From assembly GCF_008056315.1 (NCBI RefSeq), contig NZ_VRKQ01000008.1:1382957-1446956 (forward strand): a stretch of DNA of 64,000 nucleotides, read 5' to 3'. The DNA is from Seonamhaeicola maritimus. Lineage in GTDB: Bacteria > Bacteroidota > Bacteroidia > Flavobacteriales > Flavobacteriaceae. Numbering within the stretch: position 1 is the stretch's first letter; each line of letters begins with the position of its first letter. A model generated the notes under the pieces. That model saw only the letters and a program-made list of their open reading frames with translations, searched no databases and was not told the origin of the DNA. Both the position numbers and the translations under genes were made by a program. Below are positions 37,030 through 46,537 of this stretch, in pieces.

Positions 37030-39489
37030 TTAGAATTTCATTGTAGTCCTTACATTAAACACACGTGGAGTTAAGTAATTTGGAATAGCAAATTGGCGTT
37101 TACTATACACGTCTCTTACCCAAGTATTTGTAATTGAGTTTTGTACATCAAATATATTGAAGATTTCAAAACCTAAAGAGAGTTCCTTAAAAGGTTTTTT
37201 CCAACCATTTTTAAATTGCTTTTTATCATCAACTAAAACAAGCTGCAAACCTAAATCTGCTCTTTTATAATCTGGCAATCTTGATTGATAGATATAAGGA
37301 TCAGCATAACTTGGTGATCCACCAGGAAGCCCTGTATTATAAACCAAATTCAAATACATTTTTAAGTGAGGCATATTGGGAACATAATCCTGAAAAAGGG
37401 CTGCAAATTTTAAACGTTGATCTGTTGGCCTTGCAATATACCCTTGGTTTTCAATGTTTTCTTCGGTTTTTAAATATCCAAAACTGAACCAAGACTCTGT
37501 TCCCGGTACAAACTCTCCATTTAACCTCATATCTAACCCGTAAGCATAAGCTTTAGCATCATTATTTGCTCTATAGCGAATACGAACATTCTCAATGGTA
37601 TATGGATTTACATCTGATAGATTCTTATAATAAACTTCTGAAGTAAGTTTAAAAGGGCGGTCCCACATTTTGAAACTATAATCATTTCCTAAAACCAAAT
37701 GAAATGATTTTTGTGCTTTTACATTAGGTTGAACGGTACCTGTGGCATCTCTCAATTCTCTATAAAATGGCGGTTGATAATACAGGCCTGTGGCTACTCT
37801 GAAAAGCATATCTTTTTCCCAGTCAGGTTTAATAGTAAATTGAGCACGTGGACTAAATACAGTTTGGTTTGATGAAGAAATACCTTCTCCTTTTACAGAC
37901 CAATTATGCACTCTTACACCAGCATTATACCAAACATCACTGTTACCTAAAGTAGAACGTCTGCTCCATTGTGCATATGCTTGTAACCTATTTATTTGTG
38001 TATTATTTGTGGCTCTTACATTTTGGAAAGGCTCCAATGGACCGCTATACGCGATATAAGGCTGCTCATTGCTTGGAACCGTTTTTGGTGGTCTAATAGA
38101 AAAGCCGGCAGAATCAATTACTTCCCATTCAACAAGTCTATCTCTAATATCTTCATTTGTGTATTTTACAGACCATTCAATTCTATTATCGTCAATTTTA
38201 AAATCACCTTTATGTTCAATATTTGTAATAAGTGCATCCAAATCGTTTCTGCCATGATTTAACTGACTTCCAATACCTTCACTAAATTCCACCTCACCAA
38301 TATCTTCATCACCAATATTGGTGTTTACTTCACCTAATCGGTATTGAGCAAGAATATCGAAATATTCTTCTTCAGTAGTATGGTAGGTTGATGCAATAAG
38401 CTTAAGCGTTAGGTCATCGTTAGCAAAATAAGTTCCTTTAAAGGCTCCAAAATAGGTTTGGTATTGGTCTTTTTCTTGACCATTGTAAAATACTAAAAGT
38501 GCAATGGGGTCACTTAAAGTTCCAAAATTTGTTTGACGTGTTTGTGGTTGGTAATTATATTTATTAATAGATGCATTCCCTAAAAAGCTTAAATGAAACT
38601 TGTTAGTAAATTTATAAGTGAAATACGCCTGAAGGTCTGCAAAGGTTGGATTGAAATTAGTTTCAGTTTCTTTTGCGTTAACCAATAAACTATTATCCCG
38701 GTATCTAGCGCCAACAATACTGGTGAATTTTGAGTCTTTACTAATATTTTCTATAGAAATTCCACCACCTAGTAAACTTAAATCGGCATTTACTTCAAAT
38801 TGATATGGTGTTTTATAAGTGATATCTAATACGGAAGATAATTTATCACCATATTTAGCCTGAAAACCACCAGCTGAAAAATCAACGTTTTGCACCATGT
38901 TAGTATTAACAAAACTTAGTCCTTCTTGTTGGCCTGAACGAATTAAAAAAGGACGATAAACTTGAATATCATTAACATATACTAAGTTTTCATCATAGTT
39001 ACCACCTCTAACCGAGTATTGTGTGCTTAACTCATTATTATTGCTAACCCCTGGAAGTGTTAATAATAAGTTTTCTACCCCAGCATTAGCACCAGGAATT
39101 TTTCTAATAACTTCTGGTTGAAGTGTGATAATACCTTCTACTTCTTTTCTTCTCTTTGTGTTAATTATAATGGTTGAAATTTGCTCTACTGAAGTTTTCA
39201 TCACTGGATTAAATTCCAATTCCTCTCCGTTTTTAAGATTGAAAATACTTGAAACCTTTTTATAAGAAAGGTGTGTAAATTCAACAGAAACATCTGTATT
39301 TGAAGGGATTTCTAATATAAAAAATCCGTTTTTATTTGTAACTGTTCCTGAATTGTTAGCTTTAATGCTTACTTCCTCAATAGGCTGTTTGTTCTCATTT
39401 AAAATAATCCCTCTTATGGTTGCATTTTGAGAAAAACTTGAAAAAGCAATTAAAAAAAATAAAACGAAGAATAAGTATTTCTGTCTCAA
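37030..39489 (-). CDS. TonB-dependent receptor with carboxypeptidase-like domain
   Basis: 819 residues. Signal peptide, N-terminal carboxypeptidase-like regulatory domain (RGIILNENKQPIEEVSIKA, to about 105), plug (IRKIPGANAGVENLLLTLPG; YSVRGGNYDENLVYVNDI; FSAGGFQAKYGDKLSSVLD) and a beta barrel ending VFNVRTTMKF. It is an energised outer-membrane receptor; substrate unknown. No SusD partner is next to it, so glycan uptake is not the obvious role. It is encoded between an M23 peptidase gene (13 bp) and the aspartyl protease gene (10 bp). Confidence 0.88.
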   Translation of the reverse strand: MRQKYLFFVLFFLIAFSSFSQNATIRGIILNENKQPIEEVSIKANNSGTVTNKNGFFILEIPSNTDVSVEFTHLSYKKVSSIFNLKNGEELEFNPVMKTSVEQISTIIINTKRRKEVEGIITLQPEVIRKIPGANAGVENLLLTLPGVSNNNELSTQYSVRGGNYDENLVYVNDIQVYRPFLIRSGQQEGLSFVNTNMVQNVDFSAGGFQAKYGDKLSSVLDITYKTPYQFEVNADLSLLGGGISIENISKDSKFTSIVGARYRDNSLLVNAKETETNFNPTFADLQAYFTYKFTNKFHLSFLGNASINKYNYQPQTRQTNFGTLSDPIALLVFYNGQEKDQYQTYFGAFKGTYFANDDLTLKLIASTYHTTEEEYFDILAQYRLGEVNTNIGDEDIGEVEFSEGIGSQLNHGRNDLDALITNIEHKGDFKIDDNRIEWSVKYTNEDIRDRLVEWEVIDSAGFSIRPPKTVPSNEQPYIAYSGPLEPFQNVRATNNTQINRLQAYAQWSRRSTLGNSDVWYNAGVRVHNWSVKGEGISSSNQTVFSPRAQFTIKPDWEKDMLFRVATGLYYQPPFYRELRDATGTVQPNVKAQKSFHLVLGNDYSFKMWDRPFKLTSEVYYKNLSDVNPYTIENVRIRYRANNDAKAYAYGLDMRLNGEFVPGTESWFSFGYLKTEENIENQGYIARPTDQRLKFAALFQDYVPNMPHLKMYLNLVYNTGLPGGSPSYADPYIYQSRLPDYKRADLGLQLVLVDDKKQFKNGWKKPFKELSLGFEIFNIFDVQNSITNTWVRDVYSKRQFAIPNYLTPRVFNVRTTMKF

Positions 39490-39502
39490 AGGTGGTTATA
39501 GT

Positions 39503-41188
39503 TTATTTTCTGTAAAACAACGTTTCAAAAGTAGAATTATTTCCAACATTATCAGTAACAATTACTTTTAAATTGTTTTTAGTGTCTCTTACCACACCAT
39601 CATTAAAATCATGAGTAAGTGTTTTGGTTTTATAGTCATACTCCATTAAAATCCATTTACCGTTTACTGTTGCTCTATATTTTGAAACTCCCGAAAGTTT
39701 ATCGTCAATCTTCACTTTTAAATAACGGTATTTGCTCAACCATTGCCCGTTTTTAAAGTTAATAGCTTTAATGCTTGGTCTAATTGAATCTGTTGCTAAA
39801 GCAAAAGTCCCAAGAGTTTTTGTGCTTGCAGTTAATAAGTCTCCTTTTCTTTGAGTATAGGTATAAGAAGGATATTTTTTGTAACCTACCAAGCGGGCAA
39901 TGTATAATTTACTTTTATCTTCATTATTATAATTACTAATATCATAGGTAATACTAAAGTTCTTTTTAGCAGCTTTTACATTTTTATGTAGTATTAAGGT
40001 ATCACTTTTAACTTCAAAATCTAGATAGAAATCTTCATAAAAGGTGTCCTTATAAAAATCTACAGAAACTTTATTTTCTTTTAGGTTGATGGTTTGGTCT
40101 GCTTTAATATGATAGGGTGTTGTTTTGGTTTTAGAAGCTTTGGGATTACTAGTTTTAGCACCTTTTATGTTTAACGTTATCCACGATTCATTATTTTTAA
40201 AATCGGCAACTCTAACCTTATAAACAGTATATGTGCTGTCTTCAATTGATAGAACTCCATCATTTAGAACCGATTTGAATATACTTAACGGATTGTTTTT
40301 TTTGAATAACTTTTGAATGCGTTGTTTTTTTGTGGCATAATGTTCATAATCAATTAGCTGATTAATGTGCTTGGTTTCACTGAATGAAAAGCGCTTAAAA
40401 TCTAATTCAAAATTATTATTCCCGTTTACAAAAGATCTAATATTATAAACGCCATTTGAATTGGCTGCTAAATTTTGTCGGTCATTAGTTTCAACTCCAA
40501 AGCCAATGTTACCAATGGCTTCAATGTTTTCAACTACATAATCGCCTCCTTTTATAGGGATTAATCTTAGTTTTTGTTTTTCATTTGAATTATTAACATA
40601 AGAGTTTTCGTCTAACGGATACGCATAAAAAGATTTAACGTATGGATTGGTAGTATCGGCAATGTCAATTCCAAAAAGCATTGGGTTTATGGGGCGCTCA
40701 GCATTATCTCTAATTTCGAAATGTAAATGAGGACCTCCAGAACCACCAGAATTTCCACTATATGCAACTAAGCTCTCTTTTTTTATGAGTAAGGTCTCGG
40801 CACTTGGAAATAATTCTATTTCGTAAGATTCTTTTTTGTACTGTTGTTTTTTAATGTAAGCTTCAATATCAGGTGAAAATTTCTGCAAGTGGGCATAAAC
40901 AGTGGTGTAACCATTGGGGTGAGTTATATATAAAGCTTTGCCATAGCCATAATGTGATACTTTAATTCTACTTACATAACCATCTGCACATGCCTTTACT
41001 TTTAAACCTACACGTTGTTGGGTTTTAATGTCTAAACCAGAATGAAAATGATTTGAGCGTAATTCTGCAAATGTACCAGAAAGTATTATCGGTATATCTA
41101 GAGGGCTACTAAAATAGTCCTGCGGATAATGACTTTGAGCATTAGAGAGAAGCGCAAAAAACAAAAGAAAACCAAGGATTAATCTCAT
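39503..41188 (-). CDS. M23 (LytM) metallopeptidase
   Basis: 561 residues. A signal peptide (ALLSNAQS) and then the M23 domain at once: NHFHSGLDIKTQQ (H49, D53), VYAHLQKFSPD and the zinc-ligand motif SGGPHLHFEIRD near 153. The family cuts peptidoglycan cross-bridges or, when degenerate, activates other hydrolases; here the ligands are intact. About 380 further residues form several beta-rich domains. It heads the four-gene operon with the TonB receptor, aspartyl protease and PH-domain genes. Confidence 0.88.
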   Translation of the reverse strand: MRLILGFLLFFALLSNAQSHYPQDYFSSPLDIPIILSGTFAELRSNHFHSGLDIKTQQRVGLKVKACADGYVSRIKVSHYGYGKALYITHPNGYTTVYAHLQKFSPDIEAYIKKQQYKKESYEIELFPSAETLLIKKESLVAYSGNSGGSGGPHLHFEIRDNAERPINPMLFGIDIADTTNPYVKSFYAYPLDENSYVNNSNEKQKLRLIPIKGGDYVVENIEAIGNIGFGVETNDRQNLAANSNGVYNIRSFVNGNNNFELDFKRFSFSETKHINQLIDYEHYATKKQRIQKLFKKNNPLSIFKSVLNDGVLSIEDSTYTVYKVRVADFKNNESWITLNIKGAKTSNPKASKTKTTPYHIKADQTINLKENKVSVDFYKDTFYEDFYLDFEVKSDTLILHKNVKAAKKNFSITYDISNYNNEDKSKLYIARLVGYKKYPSYTYTQRKGDLLTASTKTLGTFALATDSIRPSIKAINFKNGQWLSKYRYLKVKIDDKLSGVSKYRATVNGKWILMEYDYKTKTLTHDFNDGVVRDTKNNLKVIVTDNVGNNSTFETLFYRK

Positions 41189-41310
41189 AGAAAAGTATTG
41201 TAGCTAAAATATTAATTTGACTTGAATAAGCAAAAGGATAGAACAAAAATCAAACCATTGTTTTTAAACAGAGTATTAGAAATAGATTTTGAAATTTTAT
41301 AGGAAAACAA

Positions 41311-41341
41311 TTGTTATTTAGTGGTAGGTATGTTAACTTTG
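41311..41341 (+). promoter_or_regulatory. Bacteroidota-type promoter of the ZapB-like/zapA operon
   Basis: TTG at 41311-41313 and TAACTTTG at 41334-41341 are separated by 20 bases, matching the -33/-7 consensus. Transcription would start near 41347, about 20 bases before the ATG. Confidence 0.65.
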
Positions 41342-41365
41342 TGAGATAAGTATTGAATTTTGTAA

Positions 41366-41656
41366 ATGAGTAATATTGAAGATATTGTAGATTCTTTAGA
41401 AAACAAAATTAGCAAGGTATTACACAAAGTAGAGCTTTTAAAGCAAGCTAATTTAAAATTAACCGAAGAATTGGATACTTCAAAAAAGGAAATTCAGAAC
41501 CAAAAATTGCACATAGCAGAGTGGGAAGAAAAATACGATACTCTTAAAATGGCAAACTCAATACTTGGTGGTGACGAAAATAAAAGAGAAACTAAGCTTA
41601 AAATAAATGCATTAATTAGAGATATAGATCATTGTATTGCTCAACTCTCAGATTAA
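41366..41656 (+). CDS. Coiled-coil protein upstream of zapA (ZapB-like)
   Basis: 96 residues, almost entirely heptad-type helix (IVDSLENKISKVLHKVELL through KKEIQNQKLHIAEWEEKY), with a short C-terminal helical hairpin after GGDENKR. No membrane segment. Its place 15 bp before zapA and its size and composition suggest a division-associated coiled coil comparable to ZapB; that assignment rests on context, not on a motif. Confidence 0.75.
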   Translation: MSNIEDIVDSLENKISKVLHKVELLKQANLKLTEELDTSKKEIQNQKLHIAEWEEKYDTLKMANSILGGDENKRETKLKINALIRDIDHCIAQLSD

Positions 41657-41671
41657 TGTAACATAAATTCA

Positions 41672-41965
41672 ATGTCAGAAAAGCTTAAAATAAAGCTGTC
41701 TATAGCTAATAGGGTATATCCTTTAACTGTTGAAGCAAATCAGGAAGAAGGCTTACGTAAAGCGGCTAAGAATATTGAATATATGATTAAACAATTTGAG
41801 CAAAGTTATTCTGTTCGAGATAAACAGGATGTATTGGCCATGTGTGCTTTACAGTTTGCGTCTCAAGTTGAACAGAAAACTATTGATAAAAAAAATGTGA
41901 GTGAGCATGTAGAAGTAAAGCTTAAAGAGCTTGATGAATTACTGCATTCGCATTTAAACTCTTAA
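41672..41965 (+). CDS. zapA: Cell division protein ZapA
   Basis: 97 residues. It has the ZapA pattern: N-terminal strand LKIKLSIANRVYPLTV, then LRKAAKNIEYMIKQFEQSYS, followed by DKQDVLAMCALQFASQVEQ and a C-terminal coiled helix. ZapA bundles FtsZ filaments at the division ring. It follows the coiled-coil gene by 15 bp and is followed directly by the 6S RNA region, an arrangement found in many bacteria. Confidence 0.88.
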   Translation: MSEKLKIKLSIANRVYPLTVEANQEEGLRKAAKNIEYMIKQFEQSYSVRDKQDVLAMCALQFASQVEQKTIDKKNVSEHVEVKLKELDELLHSHLNS

Positions 41966-41989
41966 ACGTTCTTTAAAATAAATTAAAAG

Positions 41990-42163
41990 TTACTGCCTGC
42001 ATTGGTTATTTTTTTTGATAAACTCAACGTTAATTCTTTAAAAAGGGTGAGTTTAAGTTGTAAAAGCATGCTGCCTTAGTCGCAGATCCTTGATCAGCTT
42101 GTTAGCCCTAAACTTGTTTTTAAGGAGTTTATACAAAACTTTATACCGGTGTAGGCTTTTTTT
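41990..42163 (+). ncRNA. ssrS: 6S RNA
   Basis: Between zapA and rny, a gene-free 220 bases folds into one long hairpin typical of 6S RNA. The terminal stem pairs GCCTGCATTGGT (41995-42006) with ACCGGTGTAGGC (42145-42156), 12 bp including wobbles. Inner stems are ATAAAC (42018-42023) with GTTTAT (42127-42132), and TTCTTTAAAA (from 42035) with TTTTAAGGAG (near 42117-42127), then a looser central part and an apical stem. A T-run follows at 42157. 6S RNA mimics an open promoter to bind the housekeeping RNA polymerase. Ends are approximate. Confidence 0.78.
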
Positions 42164-42187
42164 ATATATAAATCAACTAAATTAAGG

Positions 42188-43762
42188 ATGGATAACTCAA
42201 TTATATTTGCAGTAGGAGGCGCAGTTTTAGGTTTAATAATAGGCTTTATAATTGCAAAATCGTTGGAAAAGAATAAGGCATCAAAGCTTATTAAAGAAGC
42301 GAAAAAGAATGCAACATTAATACTTAAAGATGCTAAGAGCAACGGTGAAAATATTAAGAAAGATAAAATACTTCAGGCTAAAGAAAAGTTTATAGAACTT
42401 AAAGCAGAGCATGAAAAAGTAATTTTATCTAGAGACAAAAAAATGGCGGAAGCCGAAAAGCGCACTAGAGATAAGGAATCTCAGATTTCTAATGAGCTTG
42501 CAAAAGGAAAAAAACTAAATCAGAGTCTTGAGGATAAAATAAAAGACTATAATCATAGACTTGATGTAATAGAGAAAAAACAAGAAGAACTTGATAAGCT
42601 CCACAGAAGTCAAGTACAACAATTAGAAGTTATTTCAAGTCTTTCTGCAGAAGAGGCTAAAGAGCAATTAGTAGAATCGTTAAAGGGCGAAGCTAAGAAT
42701 GATGCTATGGCATTTATTCAAAGTTCTTTGGAAGAAGCTAAATTAACTGCAGAACAAGATGCTAAGAAAGTTATTATAAACACCATACAGCGTATTGGAA
42801 CAGAGGAAGCTGTTGATAATTGTGTGTCTGTTTTTAATATTGAATCTGATGATGTTAAAGGTAGAATTATTGGTCGTGAAGGACGAAACATTCGTGCTAT
42901 TGAAGCTGCTACCGGTGTAGAGATAATAGTTGATGATACTCCAGAAGCTATTATTTTATCATGTTTTGATTCTGTTAGAAGAGAAATTGCTCGTTTATCA
43001 CTTCATAAGTTAGTTACAGATGGAAGAATTCATCCAGCTAGAATTGAAGAGATAGTTAAGAAAACACAGAAGCAGATAGAGCAGGAGATTATTGAAGTAG
43101 GTAAGCGTACTGTTATTGATTTAGGTATTCATAACTTGAATCCGGAGCTTATTAAGATGGTTGGACGCATGAAGTATCGTTCGTCTTACGGACAAAACTT
43201 ATTGCAGCACTCTAGAGAAGTTGCTAAACTTTGTGGAGTGATGGCTGCGGAACTTGGACTCAATCCTAAATTAGCAAAACGTGCTGGATTACTTCATGAT
43301 ATAGGGAAAGTGCCAGATGCTGAAGCTGATATGGAAACACCTCACGCTATTTTAGGTATGCAATGGGCTGAAAAATATGGAGAAAAGAAAGATGTATGTA
43401 ATGCTATTGGTGCTCACCATGATGAGGTAGAGATGAAATCACTTTTAGCGCCAATTATTCAGGTATGTGATGCTATTTCTGGAGCGCGCCCTGGAGCACG
43501 TCGTCAAGTATTAGATAGTTATATTCAAAGATTAAAGGATTTAGAAGATATTGCTTTTGGGTTTACAGGCGTTAAAAAAGCTTACGCTATTCAAGCTGGT
43601 AGAGAGTTGCGTGTTATCGTAGAAAGCGAAAAAGTAAACGACGATAAGGCAGCAGATTTATCATTTAGTATTTCACAAAAAATACAAACTGATATGACAT
43701 ATCCTGGTCAAGTAAAGGTTACTGTTATTAGAGAAACAAGAGCAGTTAATATTGCTAAGTAA
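42188..43762 (+). CDS. rny: Ribonuclease Y
   Basis: 524 residues. N-terminal membrane anchor ([19 protein letters not shown]), a long coiled coil to about 200, a KH RNA-binding domain ([19 protein letters not shown] near 224) and an HD domain with [12 protein letters not shown] and [14 protein letters not shown] near 365. RNase Y is an endoribonuclease that starts mRNA decay at the membrane. Full length. It follows the 6S RNA region and ends at a bidirectional terminator shared with xerD. Confidence 0.95.
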   Translation: MDNSIIFAVGGAVLGLIIGFIIAKSLEKNKASKLIKEAKKNATLILKDAKSNGENIKKDKILQAKEKFIELKAEHEKVILSRDKKMAEAEKRTRDKESQISNELAKGKKLNQSLEDKIKDYNHRLDVIEKKQEELDKLHRSQVQQLEVISSLSAEEAKEQLVESLKGEAKNDAMAFIQSSLEEAKLTAEQDAKKVIINTIQRIGTEEAVDNCVSVFNIESDDVKGRIIGREGRNIRAIEAATGVEIIVDDTPEAIILSCFDSVRREIARLSLHKLVTDGRIHPARIEEIVKKTQKQIEQEIIEVGKRTVIDLGIHNLNPELIKMVGRMKYRSSYGQNLLQHSREVAKLCGVMAAELGLNPKLAKRAGLLHDIGKVPDAEADMETPHAILGMQWAEKYGEKKDVCNAIGAHHDEVEMKSLLAPIIQVCDAISGARPGARRQVLDSYIQRLKDLEDIAFGFTGVKKAYAIQAGRELRVIVESEKVNDDKAADLSFSISQKIQTDMTYPGQVKVTVIRETRAVNIAK

Positions 43763-43785
43763 TTATTTATAAACTTTATATATTT

Positions 43786-43813
43786 AAAAAATCCAGCATT
43801 AGCTGGATTTTTT
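43786..43813. terminator. Bidirectional terminator between rny and xerD
   Basis: AAAATCCAGC pairs with GCTGGATTTT around ATTA, with A- and T-runs on both sides. The stop codon region of xerD overlaps its right edge. Confidence 0.85.
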
Positions 43814-44708
43814 ATTTTCTAGGATGATATTTTTCTACAACTCTTGTCAAATGGCTTTTATCTACATGTACATAAATCTCAGTTGTTGTAATACTTTCAT
43901 GTCCAAGCATGAGTTGAATAGATCTTAAATCTGCATCATTCTGCAATAAGTGTGTTGCAAACGAATGTCTAAAAGTATGAGGTGATATTTTCTTTTTTAA
44001 CCCTATTTTTTCAGCTAATTGCTTTACAATAGTAAAAACCATGGCTCTTGTGAGTTGTTTGCCGCGTCTGTTTAAAAAGAGTGTGTCTTCAAATCCAGAT
44101 TGAATTTTTAAATGGTTTCTAATGTGTTTTCTGTAAATATTGATATATTTCTGTGTGGCATCAACAATAGGAACAAAACGCTCCTTGTCTCCTTTTCCGG
44201 TAACTTTAATAAAACCTTCATCAAAAAATAAATCTGATATTTTTAAATTTACTAGTTCACTTACACGCAAGCCACAACCATAAAGAGTTTCTAACATGGC
44301 TCTATTGCGTTCACCTTCAGGCTTACTTAAATCAATGGCTGTTATTATAGTGTCAATTTCTTCTTCTGAAAGTGTATCAGGAAGTTTTCGACCAATTTTC
44401 GGAGATTCAATAAGTTCTAAAGGGTTGTTTTTTCTATAATTTTCAAAAACCAAATAGCTAAAGAAACTGCGTAAACCAGAAATGATTCTTGATTGAGAAC
44501 GCGCATTAACTTCTTTTGCTATTTCATAAATAAATTGTTTAATTTCTTCATTAGAAATTTTAACTGGGTTGATGCTTATGTCATGTTTCTCTAAATAGCT
44601 TATCAACTTTTTAACATCCCTAGAATAATTGTCAATAGAATTTTTAGATAGACCGCGTTCTATCTTTAAGTATAATTGATAATCTTTTAAAGCATGTTGC
44701 CATTTCAT
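43812..44708 (-). CDS. xerD: Tyrosine recombinase XerD
   Basis: 298 residues. It resolves chromosome dimers at dif. N-terminal SAM-like domain (KDYQLYLKIERGLSKNSIDN) and catalytic domain with Arg in LYGCGLRVSELVNL, Lys in TGKGDKERFVPI, HxxR in SPHTFRHSFATHLL, and LGHESITTTEIYVHV with the nucleophile Tyr. Length and motifs fit XerD rather than a phage integrase. It is a housekeeping gene and no mobile element surrounds it. Confidence 0.9.
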   Translation of the reverse strand: MKWQHALKDYQLYLKIERGLSKNSIDNYSRDVKKLISYLEKHDISINPVKISNEEIKQFIYEIAKEVNARSQSRIISGLRSFFSYLVFENYRKNNPLELIESPKIGRKLPDTLSEEEIDTIITAIDLSKPEGERNRAMLETLYGCGLRVSELVNLKISDLFFDEGFIKVTGKGDKERFVPIVDATQKYINIYRKHIRNHLKIQSGFEDTLFLNRRGKQLTRAMVFTIVKQLAEKIGLKKKISPHTFRHSFATHLLQNDADLRSIQLMLGHESITTTEIYVHVDKSHLTRVVEKYHPRK

Positions 44709-44720
44709 AGATTATAAAAG

Positions 44721-44757
44721 TAAAAAAAAAGACCATTTTTCAATGGTCTTTTTAAAT
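44721..44757 (-). terminator. Terminator after the TM2 gene
   Basis: On the minus strand AAAGACCATT pairs with AATGGTCTTT around GAAA, followed by a T-run; it separates the TM2 gene from xerD. Confidence 0.75.
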
Positions 44758-44774
44758 AATAAATTATGAGTTTT

Positions 44775-45107
44775 TTAGAAGTTGTCAGATAGCATATTGA
44801 TTAAATCAATAACCCACCATACACCTAAACCACCTAAAGTCAAAATAAACAAAATATTCCAACCTACTGGTTTTCCGTAATACCATCTATGACCAGCAAG
44901 ACCTCCTAAGAAAAACCATAATAGGATACCTACGGTCAAATCTTTTTGGCCTGCACGTGGAGCTGCAACTGGTGTGTAAGTTTCAACTGTTTCATAAATT
45001 TCAGAGCTTGAATTAGTTGTGGCTGCTTTTTTTACGGGAAAAGAAGCATAACTTGTTGAAAACGATAGTAACAATACTAATAAGGAAAGTAATAATTTAA
45101 TTTTCAT
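44775..45107 (-). CDS. TM2 domain membrane protein
   Basis: 110 residues. A signal-like hydrophobic start (LLLSLLVLLLSFSTSYA), a Ser/Thr/Pro-rich stretch, then the TM2 domain: LTVGILLWFFLGGLAGHRWY, then GWNILFILTLGGLGVWWVID. TM2 proteins are small two-helix membrane proteins of unknown function. It lies between xerD and a divergent hypothetical gene, with its own terminator. Confidence 0.8.
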   Translation of the reverse strand: MKIKLLLSLLVLLLSFSTSYASFPVKKAATTNSSSEIYETVETYTPVAAPRAGQKDLTVGILLWFFLGGLAGHRWYYGKPVGWNILFILTLGGLGVWWVIDLINMLSDNF

Positions 45108-45157
45108 AATTAATTGGTTTATGTTTGTTCTAGCAATTTATAAAAATAATCTTGATT

Positions 45158-46042
45158 GTGAACTCCAAAGTCTTTTTTAGTTTATTTATGTTACTAATGT
45201 ATTTCTGCAGTCATGCTCAAATTGAATATGAGTATGTTGGAGGAATAGTTTTAAGTGATACATCAAAAACCACTTATTCGTATAAGATTAGTTTTAAAGT
45301 GGTCAATGAATTAGTTTCAGGATACTCTATAACAAATATGGGAACAGAGTATGAAACGAAAACTACAATTTCAGGAAATTATAATAAACAAAAAAAAGAA
45401 TTGTTAATTAGGGAGACAGGTATAATTTATACCAAGACTCCTATAAAAATTGATGAAGAATCTTGTTTTGTTAATTTTTCTGTAAAGCCTTTTATTAGTG
45501 AAAAAACCAAATCAACTAGTGGGAGTTTTGAAGGTATGACTGTTAATTTTAAGAAATGTGCAGAAGGAAAGATATTTCTAAACTCACTTGAAAAAGTTGA
45601 AGATAGAATGAATAAGGTGGCTAAAAAATTAAATAAAATAAAACGGGTGCCAGATAGTATTAAGCAAAAGTTTCAACCATTAAAGATGATGGATTCCATG
45701 AACATGAATATTTTAAGGAAGAATCAAACTTTAAGTATTTTTACTAATGATGAAAAAATAAAACTAATTGTTTACGACGGGGGTAAAGAAGATGGAGATA
45801 GAATTTCTATTATGAGTAATGGGAAAACAATAAGAAAAAGTTATAAGGCTACTAATAAAAGGAACATAATACTTTTAAATCTAGACTCAATAAAGACTTC
45901 AATAGTTATTAAAGCTGAAAATGAAGGTCAAATTTCTCCGAACACGGTTGTGGTTGAATTGGTAGATCAGGAAAATAATATAAGAGCCTTATCTAACCTC
46001 AAGATGGGAGAGGAGACTAGAATAGATGTTTTAAAAAAATAG
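45158..46042 (+). CDS. Hypothetical secreted protein
   Basis: About 295 residues. I start at the GTG at 45158 (M-NSKVFFSLFMLLMYFC), which gives a usual signal peptide ending near SHAQ; a TTG two codons earlier and an ATG at 45188 are alternatives. The mature part is beta-rich at first (YEYVGGIVLSDTSKTTYSYK), then a Lys-rich helical section near 145-170 and more strands. I do not recognise a family. It is followed by a terminator and is independent of aroQ. Confidence 0.7.
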   Translation: MNSKVFFSLFMLLMYFCSHAQIEYEYVGGIVLSDTSKTTYSYKISFKVVNELVSGYSITNMGTEYETKTTISGNYNKQKKELLIRETGIIYTKTPIKIDEESCFVNFSVKPFISEKTKSTSGSFEGMTVNFKKCAEGKIFLNSLEKVEDRMNKVAKKLNKIKRVPDSIKQKFQPLKMMDSMNMNILRKNQTLSIFTNDEKIKLIVYDGGKEDGDRISIMSNGKTIRKSYKATNKRNIILLNLDSIKTSIVIKAENEGQISPNTVVVELVDQENNIRALSNLKMGEETRIDVLKK

Positions 46043-46055
46043 AATTTATTAATGT

Positions 46056-46082
46056 AAGGAAGCTCAAAGCTTCCTTTTTTTA
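46056..46082 (+). terminator. Terminator after the 45158 gene
   Basis: AAGGAAGCT pairs with AGCTTCCTT around CAA and is followed by T-rich sequence. Confidence 0.8.
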
Positions 46083-46110
46083 TGCCCTTATTTTTGGATA
46101 TATTTGTTTT

Positions 46111-46524
46111 ATGAAAAAACTAATCATCATTAACGGACCTAATTTGAATTTATTAGGAAAACGCGAACCAAATATTTACGGTAGTTTGACTTTTACTGAG
46201 TTTTTAGATGAGATAAAAGGCAAATACCCAGATATGAGTATTGATTACTATCAGTCTAATATTGAAGGTGAGCTTATTGATAAACTGCACGAAGTTGGAT
46301 TCAGTTATGATGGTATTGTTTTAAACGCTGGAGCTTATACACATACATCAATTGGTATTGGAGATGCTATTAAAGGTATTGAGTCACCAGTTGTAGAGGT
46401 ACATATTTCTAACACATTCGGTAGAGAAGAATTTAGACATCAATCTTACATTTCTCCTAACGCTAAAGGCGTTATTCTTGGATTTGGTCTTCAGAGCTAT
46501 GAGTTGGCCTTAGAGAGTTTTTAA
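46111..46524 (+). CDS. aroQ: 3-dehydroquinate dehydratase, type II
   Basis: 137 residues. AroQ converts 3-dehydroquinate to 3-dehydroshikimate in the shikimate pathway. Type II motifs: IINGPNLNLLGKREPNIYG (catalytic Tyr and Asn region), YQSNIEGELIDKLHE, VLNAGAYTHTSIGIGDAI and EVHISNTFGREEFRHQSYIS. It forms dodecamers in the family. A TATATTTG box ends only 4 bases before the ATG, so its transcript might have almost no leader (inference). An outer-membrane protein gene follows 13 bp on. Confidence 0.94.
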   Translation: MKKLIIINGPNLNLLGKREPNIYGSLTFTEFLDEIKGKYPDMSIDYYQSNIEGELIDKLHEVGFSYDGIVLNAGAYTHTSIGIGDAIKGIESPVVEVHISNTFGREEFRHQSYISPNAKGVILGFGLQSYELALESF

Positions 46525-46537
46525 AATCTTTTACAAA

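Noticed and set aside
43812-44708. Tyrosine recombinase as sign of an integrated element
   Set aside because: Length and motifs are those of housekeeping XerD; neighbours are rny and core genes, with no att repeats, tRNA or phage genes.
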